Below, one piece after another: positions 1 through 12,515 of a stretch of 64,000 nucleotides of DNA. A program made the position numbers and the translations under genes. The notes below the pieces were generated by a model that did no database searches, was not told the origin of the DNA, and saw nothing but the letters and a program-made list of their open reading frames with translations. The DNA is taken from assembly GCF_020520425.1 (NCBI RefSeq), contig NC_079487.1, positions 61,791,898-61,855,897 on the forward strand, written 5' to 3'. This stretch comes from Spinacia oleracea (taxonomy: Eukaryota; Streptophyta; Magnoliopsida; Caryophyllales; Amaranthaceae). The stretch's first letter is position 1, and every line of letters begins with the position of its first letter.

Positions 1-335
1 GCAATATCATCGTTTCCGGAGTATTCATTTCTTACTTGTGACGATCTCAGCTCCCACTGAAACCAAGATCCGTCGATTTCGAATATCCATAGATAGAGTA
101 TTTAATGCCATTAAATACTTGATCCGTTTACGTACTATTTGTGTGATCCTACGGGTTCAGTCAAGAGTAAGATGTGGATTAATATTATTAATTCCACTTG
201 AACTGAAGCGGCCTCTAGCTAGGCATTCAGCTCACTTGATCTCACTGAATTATTAACTTGTTAATTAATACTGAACCGCATTTATTAGACTTAACATAGA
301 ATGCATACTTGGACCAAGGGCATTATTTCCTTCAA
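1..335 (-). mobile_element. 5' part of a Ty1/copia LTR in reverse orientation
   Basis: Read on the minus strand, this begins TGAAGGAAATAATGCC at 335 and follows the start of the LTRs at 39158, 48227 and 59136 closely, down to the GATGATATTGC motif at the window edge. No polypurine tract precedes it on its own strand, so it is a 5' LTR or a solo LTR and not a 3' LTR. The rest lies outside the window. It interrupts the leader of the element at 336-6456. Confidence 0.9.
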
Positions 336-3300
336 TTATGCGTGAATGTATGAATGTATGTATGCTTTGCATGAACAGGTTGTTTCATATGACTCGATTA
401 GATTGAGTTCACTAAATAATCGAACCAACATAGAAACAACTAGGTCCAAAGTAATATTGAGTTTAATAATTGCCTTCCAAATCAAGCACTTACAAAAATC
501 TAAGGATCTAAGATAGTAGGTTTACGCTAAAGCGAGGTGCTATTTTAGTTGACTTAGGTGGTAAGGCGTCCTAAAGGAGCACGTTGATTGTGGTTTCAAC
601 TCAAACAACAATGGCATTATATATGTTGTGGCAATGGGATAAATTATGTTATTAATTTATTAACCAAGAGTAATTTGGAGATTACTAGAAATAGGTTTTG
701 CTTACCTAAAATCTTAAAATACTTAAGACATGCTAAAGCTGCTTAAGGATTTAGGACTTTTGGGGTCTTGGAATCGTTTCATTCATTTTGGACCATGTTT
801 TTGCTTTTTGCATGAATGAAATGTTTAATAGCTTTGATGATTGCGTGAATGCTTTTATTTCAAGTTATTAAAGTATGATAAGTGTTTTTCTTTGCTAGTT
901 CATTTTGTAGAATCGTAAATCTTCAACTTTATTGCGTTCGCACAATAGAACTGCGATATTTCCTCGATCAATTGGTAACTATTTTGAGAGCGATTCTCAA
1001 AGAAAAGGAGAGTGAGAGCGTATCTTGAATGCTATTTTCTTATAGTGATCTTCATGGTTGTTTTCAAACTAGAATTTGAATGGTAGACCAATTGGACCTC
1101 ATATATTCAGAATACTGGGTAGTTTTGAAATAATGAAGTATTGAGTTAAAGACTCATGTATAACCAATGGTTAACAACCAAATTTCTTTTGATTCGATAA
1201 TGAATTAGACTCATTAGATGTTATCATTCAAAGTGAACAAAAGAAAGGGACTTTGTACGCATAACAAAGTAAGAAGATCAAGCAAAGAGTAAAATCTTTA
1301 GGACTATAAGAAAACGTGCTAGAAAGGATAGGAAAAGGGAACAAAAGAAATGAATTCAAGATTCAATTTCTACCTTGAAATTTATGTTAAAGAGAAACGA
1401 CTTAGCAAATAGACTCCTATGGTATTAGATTACCGCTTGAGATTCTAACTCTTGTTAAGAACTCAAATTCCGGGAGCTAAGTCTGGTATTGACCTACAAG
1501 TGGGAAATGAAGCAAAGTTGTTCTACATTGATTGTTGGGTCATCATGTTTTTTTTAAAGTCCTTCTAAAGGCTGGAACTTAATGGTATTATGTTCCATTA
1601 ATCATTATAATCAATTTTTGTTTGGACAACGGAAAGACTCACATTCAAAGTAAACAAAAACATTCGTTAAGTGTTTATTTGAATGAAATGGTCATTTAAG
1701 GGTTGAGTCATATGATTGATTAATAAACAAACGAATCTCTTCACACTCAAACTTCAGAAGGTTCAAATCAAACACATTGATTTGTGTTCCACATATCTTT
1801 GGCAATGTCATACGACCATATCAACAAGTCAACATTCTAAGATTCCATGGCATGAATTTCTGAAAGTTGGTTAATTTAAGACACGTGGGTCTTGCTTGTT
1901 GAACATGACATAGAAATGGACTATTGTTAGAAGTTTCTAGACAATGAAGTTCATGGGCCAAAGATGGATTTTATGACTTACCTATTTCACAAGAATTTGA
2001 GAAAATATGGCTATATTTACTCAAAGTGAAATGTGTGAAATGCTTCAATGTAATTCACAAAAGGGTATAAAATCAACTTGGCAAGAATTTTGGAACATCT
2101 AGGCTAGGTCAAGGTGATGTTTGCATGAGCCAAGAAAGATTATCTAGATTGTTTATATGGCATTATAACAATCGAAGCTCCATAAGAATATGATATGTCC
2201 AAATGGAGAAATCGGAATCTATTTCGATTAACGATAATCACGACTATTTTCCTATTTAGTTTCTAATTACACTCTCAAGTGATTTTCACACTAAACAAAG
2301 TTGTCAAAGCTAAGGATAAGATGTCATAAGGATTGAACTTCGATTCAGTACATCTTTTCAGTACATATATATCTAGGGTTGTCGAACCCAGTGGGAGTTA
2401 GTGTTTACATCAAACAATAACTCAAGGATAGATATATGTTTCTTTATGAGCGACTCATAGAAACAAAAGGTATTGATTCTACCACAAATATGAGAACATA
2501 TGGTTATTGCTTAAGATAATGTCTTTTAGGAAACCATCATATTTCCAAAAAGGCAAGTGGGAGAAAAATGACCTCGAATGGACTTCGAGTCAAGCAAAAA
2601 ACAAGTGTAGGATACTTAGGAGTCTTTGGAAAAGCTCCTTACTTAGAAGCCTTTGGAAGAGCTTCAGGAAGAGTTTATAAGTGCTTCAAGAGAATCCTAA
2701 TACTCAAAGGACTTGAGTAATGTCTTTATAGACACTAACGTTTGATGTTCAATACCTAGGTAAATCGTATAAGGAATAGAATTCAACCAAGATAGATACA
2801 TAGATATCTTGAGGAATGAAAACTATGAAGACTTTGGAAAGTGCTTCAAAAACATACGACTTACAGGTTAGCTACGACGAATTAAAAATTCCCAAGTATG
2901 GTTTGAGGCCATCAGAAACATAAGTATGGTTCGAAGCCATACAAAATGGTTTGAGGCCATTTCATCCAAAGTACCTTCATCTTAAAGAATCAAATATATG
3001 ATTTGGTTGATTTGCATAAAGGGTTCACTCCCATTGGTTGCAAACATGTTTTCTATACATACAACGTTGATTTGCATAAAGGGTTTACTCCTATTGGTTG
3101 CGAACATGTTTTCAAAACATACAGAGATGATATTGTATACACATACAAAAGAGAAGCTAGATTGGTGGTTAAAGATTGTAAACAACTTCACGACGTTGAT
3201 AATGTTGAAATCTTTTTCACCAAGTCGGAATGCTTGAACTATTTTGGATAAATCTAGCAATCATTGCATATGGCAATATGGCAATTGAAAAACAAAACAC

Positions 3301-5565
3301 CTTACTCAATTAGACTTGTAGAAAGGAATTGTGTACATCACACAATGTAAAAGTTTTGGATGCTAGATAAAGGATCAAGCTTAAGAAATCTATTCGTAGA
3401 TTAAAGCAAGCAAGTGGGAATTGGACCATATTTGTCTAAAAGGCTATTGAGGAATCATAGCTTTATGAAAATATGGATCATCTTATAGATGAGGAGTTTA
3501 GTGGGAGCTAAGTCAAGTTTATTGGTTCTATATATATGAGATGCATATCTCTCTATTGAAGATGACATTCAAATTCTAAATGGTTAGATTTGAAAGTATT
3601 TGTCAATATTAGAACCATGGCGAAACTTAGAACATACTGGGTTAAAGATCTATTGGATAGGATCTAAAGCGTTGTTTGGATTCTGTAAAAGTAATTACTA
3701 AATCAAACACAATGGAGAGACTCAAAAGAGACTCTCAACCCATATGAGTAAGTCTAAGTTATGAATGCTTTAACTAAGTATAAATCTAGGCTGTTATCAA
3801 TAAAGTTAAGCATGAGGGACCTTGAAGAGGTGCCTCGCCTTATGCCACATGGCAATGCCAAGATTTTAGCAAGATTCAGTATCTCTTGAAACAGAATAAA
3901 GCTAAAAGTCACATGGATGGATTTTAAAATGCGAATGGTTTTTGCATTACAATCAATCATGTAAAATGTGATATATAGATCGCCAAGATAACTCGTGAAC
4001 ATTGGATCGTGACGGGTTTATACCAATCTCTATTGATCTAGATCAAAGATCATTGGAACAGTATCAAGAACATCCAATACATTTGGATATGTAAGATGAG
4101 CACTTGATAAGAGGAAGTGAAGATAACTAAAGTTTTGATGCTACATGCATTTGCCTAAGCAAAAGTTAGATCTTGTTGTTAGGCAAACCACAAACAAACA
4201 CGGGCAATTAGGCGTCGTGATTAAAAGGTGGTTACATAGGTTCTAAACCATATGTGATGCATGTGAAACTGAATCAATGATTAGTTTCCAAGTTCTCAGT
4301 TGAAAGATGTATCTCCCACATCTATGTGAACTGGTTAGAGCATTCCAAAAGGGAAGCATCATTTGAAATTCTACACAATTGAAATGAATTCATTGTTGCC
4401 TAAGAAGCAATAAAAGGGAATTGTTTTAGTGGGAGTTCTTCAATGAACTCAGGTTGATCACAAGTCTGCTACCTGGATGATTTTCTATTTTAGATATAAT
4501 TATCATTATAAACAGCAACGAAAGACTAGATCATTCTAGAAACATATTCAAAGATCTTTTCATCTTACATCGAAAGGCTTTCGATAGAAAAGATGCTAAG
4601 GACAACAAAGTATGATAAACTAAACCTCTGCATTGAATGAGACACAACATTCATATGCAGAAATGGAATCAAGTTTGAGTTCCATGAATGTTTTAAGTAT
4701 TGGGTGAAAGGCCTATATCTGTAAAACATTAAATGCTTGATTTTGGGTTTGAGGCCCACAAATTGGTAAGCATTTGGTTTAAACATTTATCATTTATGAA
4801 ATTATATTTCATAGTTCATTTAATCTTGGTTTAGTATTAAATGATAAGTCCATGTGATTCAAATCATTCAAATGGGATGTCAAGATGGATTCTTCGACAA
4901 AGAAACACCCATAAGTGAACTTGAATATTGAAGTCACAAAGGATCCCTAATCCAGGTCATTGAAAGGTGGACGACCAATGACTAATGAAGATTAGATTGC
5001 AAGTAGATTACTTAGTTCTGTTTCTTGAACTAGAGTGACTGGATGTCAGAATATTTTGCATAGATACTTATTGGATCTTGTATCGGATTGACCATGAGAA
5101 CACTTTAAGAGATTAAAGTCATGTCATAGGTAGTTCTCATTAATGGTGATTAGAAACCGTTCCTCAGAACATGAGCGATTATGTCTGCTCGTTTGAGAAT
5201 TAGTTCGCTTTGATACTAGCTAAACGTCGCACCGTAAAAGGAGGCTATAAAAGCAGTTATTGGGCATACTATGAATCAAAGTGAGTGTTCATAGATTGCA
5301 AGAATGGATTGTCCTCCTATCTTTGATAGGATATGGTGTTGTTGTGTAACAAGGCCTCTCGGAGAGTTAGATACTGTAAAATGCATGGCCGTGCTCAGAA
5401 TGGTTAGGCTTAACCTTCTGCAAAAGTTTGACAGTTGAACTCTGTAATCCGAGAAACACTTCTGGACCTAATAAGGATGGCTTGGATCTTACCTTATGTT
5501 CAGTAAGTAACACTAAGTGACAAAGGAATGTGGATGCACACTTGTCTGAATGACAAGTGGGAGAT
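336..5565 (+). mobile_element. Interior of a decayed, non-coding copia-derived element
   Basis: No ORF of useful length is present, but the stretch aligns piecewise with the intact copia element at 39158-49607. The leader (about 336-780) matches 42812-43260. An AAGTGGGAGAAAA...CTCGA...TTCGAGTC block near 2552-2592 matches the end of the integrase region near 45555. A GTGGGAG block near 3501 matches the RT region near 46345. The 3' untranslated block CGTCGCACCGTAAAAGGAGG near 5226 matches 47881. The segment at about 780-1530 is also closely similar to 63160-64000, so this is a repeated family of copia derivatives without coding capacity. Its 5' LTR is not in the window because of the reverse LTR at 1-335. 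Confidence 0.75.
2898..3120 (+). repeat. Short direct repeats inside the decayed copia element
   Basis: Three copies of ATGGTTTGAGGCCAT (the second with two changes) start at 2898, 2926 and 2946. They are followed by two copies of a 60-bp unit beginning GTTGATTTGCATAAAGGGTT at 3006 and 3066. These repeats explain the small overlapping ORFs seen here on both strands, which are not genes. Confidence 0.85.
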
Positions 5566-6456
5566 TGAAAGAAATATGTCCTTCACCCAAGGTGCATTAA
5601 GTCTAATACCAAGGTTCAGATTAATTGCGAACAATTAATTTAGTGAGATCAAGTGATCGGAACAGCTAGCTGGAGCAATGCTTCCGATCAGTGAGTTCTA
5701 ATGGATATTGAACTCACAACTTACTCTTGACTGAACCTACAAGGTCACACCAATGACACGTAACAGATCACCGGATTAAATGAATCGGAAATTCATTTAA
5801 TAGCTTTTCGGGAATTAAGTTGGAAAAGTATCATACGATACGACCTTGCATCGGAACCGTATATCGTATCGCGAATATTCGTAAGCTAGGCGAGACGAAT
5901 AAATCGTATCGTACGACGGTGATTCGTCGTATACGAAACGATAAATAATATATCGGAAATATATTAAAACGCGAATACGAGGAGCGGCCCACGAGCCGAG
6001 TGCACGAAGCACTCAAGGCCCATGGGCGCGCGCTAGGCGAGCAAGCAAAGCAACGCAGCAGCGAGGCCCATGGCCAAGGAGCTGTGCGCGTGCGGGCCGA
6101 GACCACGACACAGCAGCAGCAGCGCGGCCCACGGCCCAGCTGACTGTGCGTGTCCGTGTGATGGCGCGGGGCTTGCTAGCCGGCCTTGCCTCAAGGCTTG
6201 GTCGGTTAGTAAGGTTATGTAAATAACCTTCTAACCTCTTTCCAACTAATCATAACACAATACACACAACCCTAGGAGAAAAACAGAGAACCCTAATTCT
6301 CTCCGTGCCTCCAAGGTGTGTTCATCCCAAAAGCAAAGTATCTTGATCGATTGTCTAAGCTACGATAATCAAGACGGATCTGAACGTGCCGATGAACCAA
6401 GTAGAGGAACGACAAGTGGAGTTCTTTGTTCGTGTTCGTTGACATATTATTCGTGT
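5566..6456 (+). repeat. Partial 3' LTR of the decayed copia element (second LTR family)
   Basis: The LTR starts TGAAAGAAATATGTCC directly after a polypurine-type tract (GACAAGTGGGAGAT). The order PPT, TG, then an AGTGAGATCAAGTGA block is the same as in the LTR at 48227, but the sequence has diverged, so this is a related second family. It contains a block rich in TATCGTATCG-like motifs (5825-5960) and a GC-rich block (5980-6190). It does not finish with a recognisable CA end. At about 6457 it passes straight into the 3' end of another copia coding region. Confidence 0.75.
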
Positions 6457-7366
6457 TCGCACACTGCAGCTATGGGAATCAAGCATATTGGAGAATGGCT
6501 TTAATGTCCTTGTTTAATGTTTTAAAGTTTTAGAGTTTAATACTTTGTAAAACATTATTGGTTAATCATTCACAATAAATGAATAGAATTCATTTTTCCA
6601 TTTAATTTGTGGTTTATTAAATGATGAGTCCCTTCAATTTGACGAAATATTCAAGATAGACTGTCATGACCAGTCCTGTGATTAAGAAATGTCTATCAAG
6701 TGAACTTGAATGTCAAAAGAATGAAAATGGTTCCTGGTCGAAAGTTTTCTATAAAGGTGGACGCATAGAAAACGTTAGACGACTAGAATGCAAGATGACT
6801 AGTAGTTCTGTTTCTTGAACTATGTGGACATGGCAATGTCATAATCATTTGCATAGATACTTACTTTGGGAAGACTAGTATCGGACAGACCTATGAAACT
6901 TTACTATAAGAGATGAAAATCTGTCATAAGTAATTTCATTAAAATTATTAGACACTAATCCTCAATACCTGAGTGATTTGAGATTACTTGTTTGAGAACT
7001 GCTTACTTTGACGTTGTCAACCGTCGCACCGTAAAAGGAGGCTATAAAGGCAACGCTCAGGTAATCACCTATCAAACGAAGTCTAATCTCAAGATCGCAA
7101 GATTGGGATTGTCCTCCCATAAATCGGGATGAGATGCTGAAAGTTGTACAAGGCCACTCGGAGAGCTAGAAACTGTAAAATGCATGGCCGTGCTCAGATG
7201 AATCATAGGCTATGATTATCTGTTTATTTGATCAGTTGAACTCTGAAACCGAAAAACACCTCTGGACATAATAAGGATGACAACTCTTACCTTATGTTCA
7301 AGAGAAAGCATCGAGCGACAAAGGAATTAGGAAATGCACACTTGTCCCTAAGGACAAGTGGGAGAC
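6457..7366 (+). mobile_element. 3' end of a copia element: last gag-pol codons, 3' UTR and PPT
   Basis: The first 48 bases encode the end of a copia polyprotein (tail AMGIKHIGEWL), matching codons at 47317-47362, then the stop TAA. The following 860 bp match the 3' untranslated region at 47363-48226, including the CGTCGCACCGTAAAAGGAGG block and the polypurine tract AAGGACAAGTGGGAGAC just before the LTR at 7367. The upstream part of this element is missing; the junction at about 6457 is with a different copia LTR. Confidence 0.85.
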
Positions 7367-7849
7367 TGAAGGAAATAATGCCCTTGGTCCAAGTATGCAT
7401 TTAATGTTAAGTCTAATAAATGCGGTTCAGTATTAATTAACAAGTTAATAATTCAGTGAGATCAAGTGAGCTGAATCCCTAGCTAGAGGCCGCTTCAGTT
7501 CAAGTGGAATTAATGATATTAATCCACAGCTTACTCTTGACTGAACCTGTAGGGTCACACAAATAGTACGTAAACGGATCAAGTATTTAATGGCATTAAA
7601 TACTCCATCTATGGATATTCGGAATCGACGGATCTTGGTTTCAGTGGGAGCTAAGATCGTCAAAGGCAAGTAAGTGAATACTCCGGAAACGATGATATTG
7701 CGGAAAACGGAAATATGGATCGTATCGGAAATATAAATATTATCCAAGTCGTAGATGTTGCCGGAAACGGAAACATGGTACGTACCGGAAAATATTATCG
7801 GAAATGGAAATATTGCCGGAATCGGAAATTTTGCCGGAAACGGAAATAT
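7367..7849 (+). repeat. Copia 3' LTR, first part (split by a gypsy element)
   Basis: It starts TGAAGGAAATAATGCC and matches LTRs at 39158, 48227 and 59136. It stops after CGGAAATAT, where a 17.3-kb Ty3/gypsy element is inserted. The rest of the same LTR resumes at 25109. The five bases AATAT at 7845-7849 are repeated at 25109-25113 as the target-site duplication. Confidence 0.93.
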
Positions 7850-10800
7850 TGTAACACCCTAATAATTCCTTGCTTTTATAAAACCATTTTCCAATTTAAA
7901 ATAAAGGAATTACTAAAGTATTACCGCCACCGTGATAACGGTTAAGGCTAGTACCAGAATTACGCAACGGAATTTAATGTCAACTAACTTTTAAAACATA
8001 ATTAATGTGACATTGAGGCCTCCTACAATCTGGAACCATAACGGCCCAAAAACCAAAACATAAATAGTTCAAACATTTCAAACATAATTAAAGTATAATT
8101 AAATAGCTTCAAAGTACGAAAACATGCAACTCTCTCGATCATCCCAAGCAACATGATTCCGATCTACCAACCTGCTATATTATTCTACTCCCCATCAATG
8201 CAAGTGCAAATGATAGATCATCATAGGGCCATTAAGGCAAAGGCCATGACCAAAACACACAAAGCACGTAGTTAGCAAAAGCTGAGTACTTACAAGCATA
8301 GAGTGAATGAAACTAAAACATGCATCACTCACTAAGTACTAATCAACATGCAAAAGCATATAATAATAAACAATCAATCATGAATACAAGACTCGACGCT
8401 TGACTCACAATTCAATTAGAATAAGCTTCGAACGGGCCAAAAGAAAGTTCCATAAAGGAAAAGGTGATGGGAGCCAACCATACACCAATTAATAAATAAT
8501 AAAATCGGGCCATACCGAGTGTCGGGCCATACCGACGGAATTCCTGCGCATATTATAAATGAAACAACGTCTTTATCATTAGTAGGAGTACGAGCTTTCC
8601 GGCAAGATTCCCCCCATTGTTCATACTCAAGGTATATACGTTCCAAGAGTTTTGAAGCTTGTTCCGGTTGCACTTTACGTTTATTAATATTTTATTTGAA
8701 GGTGAACTCAAGAATCAACAATGTACATTCATACAATTAATAAACAACAACCAAAACAACCTTATTTTAATGCTTTAAGACTTGTGATCAACCAAGCAAG
8801 ACTCTTGTGAAATTACTACCATGTTCCTCCTCACCAAAGTGAGACTCCACATCATGCACATTAACATGAGGGTTGTGCCCTTGCACGACAAATCCTAATT
8901 CATTTCATACATAATATTCCCAACTAAACCCTACATGTGCGGTGGCTTACATGAGCTAACCCTTCACATGTGGTAAAATAAATAGTACTACGAAGTACGA
9001 ATAATTGGCTCAAAGTATGCTAGACATCCCGTACAATAGCATACAAATAAATAATTCATCCCTTGCATGTGAAACAAACCATACATGCATAAATATTGAA
9101 CAACATGATTGACAATGAAATCCATACTCATAACAATCCCAACATGCTTGTTCAACCAATAATTCAACGATTCCAATATAATAATCCACATGATCGTTCA
9201 CCAAGACAAACATGAATCCACCAAGTTCACGTAATATAATTCACATCAATAACAATCATGTAATGTCCCTTGACAATTAATGTGGTCTCCCTAGACTTGT
9301 ACGTACCTGGAATACCTAAGTACGGGGGCCACTGTGCGAATCACGGCTTACTAGAAATCAACTCCTATAAACACAATGGAGAAACTTAATTATTATCCAT
9401 GTTTACTAAATTTCCATCAACTTTGTTTAGTTTTAAAACACTCGAATTAATTAGAACTTAATCGTTCATTAATAAAATAATAGTCTCAATCAATCGTTTA
9501 AAACCCTAGCATGAAATTAATTTATTTTCATGTATAAAACCATTAAAAGTCGACGTTTTAAGTCTTTACAATATTCTGAAAAAATATAATTGATTATCAT
9601 AATTAAATTCATCATCTAATTATGCTAATCAATCGCCCATAAGGCTTAGATTAAAACTCCAATCATAGTTTGTAATTAAAACCATTAAAACTAATAAAAA
9701 TTGAAGCTTTAATATATATACTTCAAATCTGAAAATTATAATATTTCAATTCAAAACATTCTTCAATAATTCAAACATACAAATCCTCAAAATTCGGTGT
9801 TCATAACCGATCCCAGCATTTTAATTAATCAAAACCAATAATAATAATATAATTTAAATACGGAATTGAAATAGAATAGGCAAGGAAGAAGAGAATTATA
9901 CCGAACCGGCCTATAGCACGGTACAATCACGATTTGAATGTGATTGGGCGCAAAAAGATCAAAGGAATACGGAATATAACACACGACAACACACACGACT
10001 TGTGTGTGCGCATGTGGTGCGACGGGACAACAACGAAGGCACGGGCAAGGCTCGCGGCTGGGCGTCGAGCATGAGAGAGCACCGAGTGTGCGAGGTGGAA
10101 TGGCGTCGAGGGCAACAAACAACAGCAGCAACAACACTCGGCAAAGGCACGAGTGTTGTGCGGGGATGCAACGACGAAGCTAGACAACAACACGGGCGAG
10201 GGCCACGAGTGTTGTGAAACGAGGGGCAAGGCACACGCAAGAAGTGCTCGGCTGGGCACGGGTGAGGGTGAAGGCAGCAGCGACGAGCAAGGCTCGGGGC
10301 TGGGCTGTGCACGGACGAGAGCAAAAGAGAGAGGAGAGAAAAGTGAAGTACTGCAGCAGGAATTTAGAATGCTCATAACTTCTGATTTATAACTCGGAAT
10401 TGATCGATTCTTGAGGAAAAGTTCAAGAACTTTTCGATATCTACAACTTTGAAGAAGAAACCTTTTTCTGAAAACGAACGGAAGTAGGAGAAAAACGGCC
10501 AAACATAAGTTCGACGAAAGAAAGAAGAATGTAGGGTTAGGGTTTTATTTTTAGGTTTAATGAATAATAGGGAGCGATTTTGAGGGTGAGCACCTATATT
10601 TATAGGCTTAGGAAACCCAAAGATGGGCTAGGCTTTAGGATTCCCTTTCGGGCTTCATTAAACATAGGATGAGCTTGTTTAATTTGTTTGGACTTGAACT
10701 TGGAATTGAATTGGGCTTGATTCATTTAAAATCGTTTTACTTTTGAAACCCAATTAAATTCACAACATTAAATAATAAATTCGTTTGGTAATAATTAAAT

Positions 10801-10937
10801 TAACTAATAAATATTCTAATCAAATAAAATACATTTAAATAACACTTAAATGCGTTTTAAATTCTAAAAATCAAAAAAATACTTTATAAATATAGTAAAA
10901 TATATTTATAAAATACAGAAAAATACGAGGTATTACA
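7850..10937 (-). repeat. 3' LTR of the Tekay-like gypsy element
   Basis: It is 3088 bp, almost the same as 22019-25108 apart from scattered substitutions and tiny indels (for example one CAG unit near 10128 and an AT dinucleotide run near 9715). A GC-rich block lies at 10000-10330. A minus-strand TATA box (TATAAATATA) is at 10595-10604. The 191-codon minus-strand frame at 9927-10502 lies across the GC-rich block and the likely transcript start, and I do not treat it as a gene. Confidence 0.93.
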
Positions 10938-10958
10938 GTCTACCCTCCTTAAAAGAAG
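10938..10958 (-). promoter_or_regulatory. Polypurine tract of the Tekay-like element
   Basis: Read on the minus strand, TTTTAAGGAGGGTAGAC abuts the 3' LTR start TGTAATACC. This is the expected plus-strand primer position for Ty3/gypsy replication. A second, very similar tract (TTTTAAGGGGGGTAGAG) lies at about 16131-16148, some 235 bp further inside once the LINE is removed. Confidence 0.75.
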
Positions 10959-11156
10959 TTTCGTCCCGAAACTTGGGCACGGAAATCATAATTTGGAATC
11001 AAAACTTGAGACTTTATGAGACTTTATTGCGTTTTCTTTGCAAAAGTTTTTAGTTGCTGTACTCTTTAAGTAATTCAACATGGCAATATGAAGGGATAGA
11101 AATCGAGAGAGCTGCGTTTGAGAGGTTTCGAAGAGGCGATCACCTTCTTCGTCACC

Positions 11157-12515
11157 ATGGGAAGACCTCAGAAAACTCAGCCCAAATCTTCTGGAAAGAA
11201 GTCGAAGAAACAGGATGAAGCTGTCATTCCTAAACCACACACTCGAGCAACTGTTAAGAACCACCAAGCTCCATCAATGGTGGAGGATGATGAAAATTCT
11301 GGAAAATCGATTGTAGACCCAGATGATTTGATTTTCGAGGAACACGAAATTCTTACTCCAAAATCATCATTGGTTGCTCTACAACAACGTTCACAGGTCC
11401 TAAATGATTTCAATGAATGGATTAATGGCCTTCAATCGGGTAATGATGCTCGTACCCTTTTTCATTCAAATGTAAGAATTGGCGCGAACACCCATATTTT
11501 GCCTGCGAAATCAATTGATCATAATACTGCAACTAATGTGCTGCCTGATGTTGAGATTACAACTGATAATGAAAATCTAATAACCCCTGCAATTATTGAA
11601 CTAGATGATATTGAGGATGAAATTATTTTCTGGAAATCAGCCATTGTTTGTTATGTGTTGGGAGCTAACCCTCCCCAACATGTCATGGAGGGGTATGTGC
11701 ATCGAATTTGGGAGAAACTGGGAGTAGACAAAGTAGCAATGGTGGGGAAGGGATTGTTCCTCATTAGATTTACCACTATGGAGAATTGCCAGAAGGTGAT
11801 CAATGGAGGTACTCAGTTCTTTGATTCCAAACCAGTGATCATCAAGCCATGGTCTGAAGAGATTAACTATGCTAAAGACCCAATCAAACAGGTTCCTGTG
11901 TGGATTAAACTGCCTGGACTTGAGGTGAAATATTGGGGAGAGAAGAGCTTGTTTAAGATTGCAGGACAAGTTGGACAAGCCATTAGAGTTGATCAAGCAA
12001 CTAAGAATAGGGATAAACTCATGTTTGCAAAGATTCTAGTTGAGGTCACAATTGGTCAACACTACCCTAAATGCATTCAGTTTGTGAATGAGAAAGGGGC
12101 ACTAATGGAGCAAAGTGTGGAATATGACTGGCTCCCCATTGAGTGCACCCATTGCAGGGGGATTGGGCATGCTAGTCATGCTTGTTCCAAGAACAACCCA
12201 AAACAGAACAAGGTTACCAAGGTGGTGAGCAAGCCTGTTAAAAAGGTGTGGCAACCCAAAGCTGTTCAAAGAACACAGGTGATAGAAGAGCAAGTCAATG
12301 AACAAGTTGTCACTACTCTTGATGCTGAAGGGTTCATGCAGGCAACTTCTTTCAGCAGGCAACAATGTCAACAACTGAAACCAGTGAACACAAGGAATAG
12401 ATTTCAGACACTGGGGTTCCCTGATGATAATGATGGTGAACATAACTCTGATGCTGAGGTGTTTGGGGATGGTCTGTTAGATCAGGGGTTGACTGCCCCT
12501 GGGTCTAATGGATAA
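11157..12515 (+). CDS. LINE ORF1 protein (DUF4283-like RNA-binding, CCHC zinc knuckle)
   Basis: It would act as the nucleic-acid-binding partner of the LINE ribonucleoprotein, coating the LINE RNA and assisting reverse transcription. I start it at 11157 because GTCACCATGG is a strong plant initiation context and the protein then begins MGRPQKTQPKSSGKK, a basic N-terminus; an in-frame ATG also exists at 11118. Length from 11157 is 452 residues. A low-complexity acidic/basic N-terminus is followed by a DUF4283-like domain (roughly residues 150-260, with WKSAIVCYVLGANPP at its start) and then a CCHC knuckle CTHCRGIGHASHAC near residue 330. The C-terminus is Gln- and Asp-rich. It overlaps ORF2 by 8 bp (ATGGATAA), suggesting termination-reinitiation. 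DUF4283 is known from plant L1 ORF1 proteins; the exact domain limits are estimated by eye. Confidence 0.93.
   Translation: MGRPQKTQPKSSGKKSKKQDEAVIPKPHTRATVKNHQAPSMVEDDENSGKSIVDPDDLIFEEHEILTPKSSLVALQQRSQVLNDFNEWINGLQSGNDARTLFHSNVRIGANTHILPAKSIDHNTATNVLPDVEITTDNENLITPAIIELDDIEDEIIFWKSAIVCYVLGANPPQHVMEGYVHRIWEKLGVDKVAMVGKGLFLIRFTTMENCQKVINGGTQFFDSKPVIIKPWSEEINYAKDPIKQVPVWIKLPGLEVKYWGEKSLFKIAGQVGQAIRVDQATKNRDKLMFAKILVEVTIGQHYPKCIQFVNEKGALMEQSVEYDWLPIECTHCRGIGHASHACSKNNPKQNKVTKVVSKPVKKVWQPKAVQRTQVIEEQVNEQVVTTLDAEGFMQATSFSRQQCQQLKPVNTRNRFQTLGFPDDNDGEHNSDAEVFGDGLLDQGLTAPGSNG

Noticed and set aside
6316..6504. 62-codon ORF ending AMGIKHIGEWL
   Set aside because: It joins LTR sequence to the last codons of a copia polyprotein by accident; only the tail is meaningful.
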